A stretch of 64,000 nt of DNA from Owenia fusiformis (lineage: Eukaryota; Annelida; Polychaeta; Sabellida; Oweniidae). The first letter of the stretch is position 1, and each line of letters opens with the position of its first letter. The position numbers and the translations under genes are program-made. The notes under the pieces are model-generated. The model made no database searches, was not told the DNA's origin, and worked only from the letters and a program-made list of their open reading frames with translations. Location: assembly GCA_903813345.2 (NCBI GenBank), contig CAIIXF020000006.1, forward strand, positions 26,979,936 to 27,043,935. Direction: 5' to 3'. Positions 63,443 to 64,000 of the stretch are shown here, piece after piece.

Positions 63443-64000
63443 ATATGGATTAACTTCTTGTATGTACGGAAATATGATTAAACCTAATTACACGGGGCCA
63501 TGTGTCTTGGTGAGCTTCATCTAAAATGGGCTATAAACAGGTACCAATTTCAATAATATATATTTTTGAGGCATTAATGAGTAAAAACAACAGTCTTTTA
63601 GATCAGTTTATGATAATAAAGCTGTTAAAATATTACCAGTATCTTTATTTGTCTGAGAAAAAAGCAGCTAAAAGGTTCCGAAGCAATATCAAATCTTTCT
63701 TACTTTTTTGTTATGCCTATTTGTAGCTTCAAGCAAATTATATTCATTTGTGAATATTATCATCATAACCTACATCAAATCAAGATACTGTATCTAAATA
63801 GATATGGTATAGTGCAAATGCACATTAAAAGGGTCAAATGCCTATTACATAAGACCATGGTGAACCATGTTATATGATTGAATTTTATGGTCATCATTAC
63901 AGACCATACTTCATCCAAATCCATTGTCTTAATCCAGTCAATACAATGACGACGGATTTATTTTATTGCAAATTAATGTTATCATGAGTGAAATTAACAT
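63443..64000. other. Right edge of window, nothing identified
   Basis: AT-rich sequence. A 66-codon frame at 63526-63726 has no recognisable features. A further gene of the linker cluster could lie beyond the window. Confidence 0.4.

Overview
The window reads as nuclear DNA of an annelid worm. It is visibly AT-rich, its genes are split by GT-AG introns, most long ORFs are exons read through into introns, and TIR-flanked repeats are common. The annelid call rests on three genes for linker chains of the giant extracellular haemoglobin (erythrocruorin/hexagonal-bilayer haemoglobin), a family known from annelids including siboglinids. Species cannot be named from this sequence.

Layout. 1-10,016: no recognisable protein gene; a tRNA-like repeat near 5.5 kb and a degenerate tandem array at 7.74-8.49 kb. 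10-41 kb: a cluster of four Bar-class homeobox genes. BarH-A (+, 10,017-12,655) and BarH-B (-, 22,192-25,747) are convergent, close relatives. BarH-C (+, 35,478-37,780) is more diverged. Bar-D (+, 39,082-40,655) is strongly diverged and has lost the BarH C-terminal motif. All four have three coding exons, a phase-1 intron before the homeobox and a phase-2 intron splitting homeodomain codon 53, so they descend from one ancestor by local duplication. 42-45.7 kb: repeat-rich spacer with nested and long-TIR elements. 46-62 kb: three tandem linker-chain genes on the + strand (A 46,155-48,545; B 49,915-54,603; C 57,532-60,254), each encoding signal peptide, coiled coil, LDL-receptor class A module and C-terminal beta-barrel domain. 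Each appears to have a 3'UTR intron just after the stop codon and a similar distal 3'UTR block.

How the genes work together. The BarH proteins are predicted nuclear transcription factors, three with an eh1/FIL-type N-terminal motif and one with a weaker version. The linkers are secreted scaffold subunits expected to assemble as coiled-coil trimers that hold globin dodecamers together in blood plasma. Nothing in the sequence links the two clusters functionally; they are simply neighbours.

The most notable points are the four-member BarH cluster with a Cys/His-tailed divergent member, the paired loss of two LDL-A cysteines (C4 and C6) in linker A at the site of an extra intron, and the shared 3'UTR architecture of the linkers, including Pumilio-type UGUAAAUA motifs. 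All exon joins were derived by hand from splice consensus, reading frame and paralogue comparison; no transcript evidence was available.
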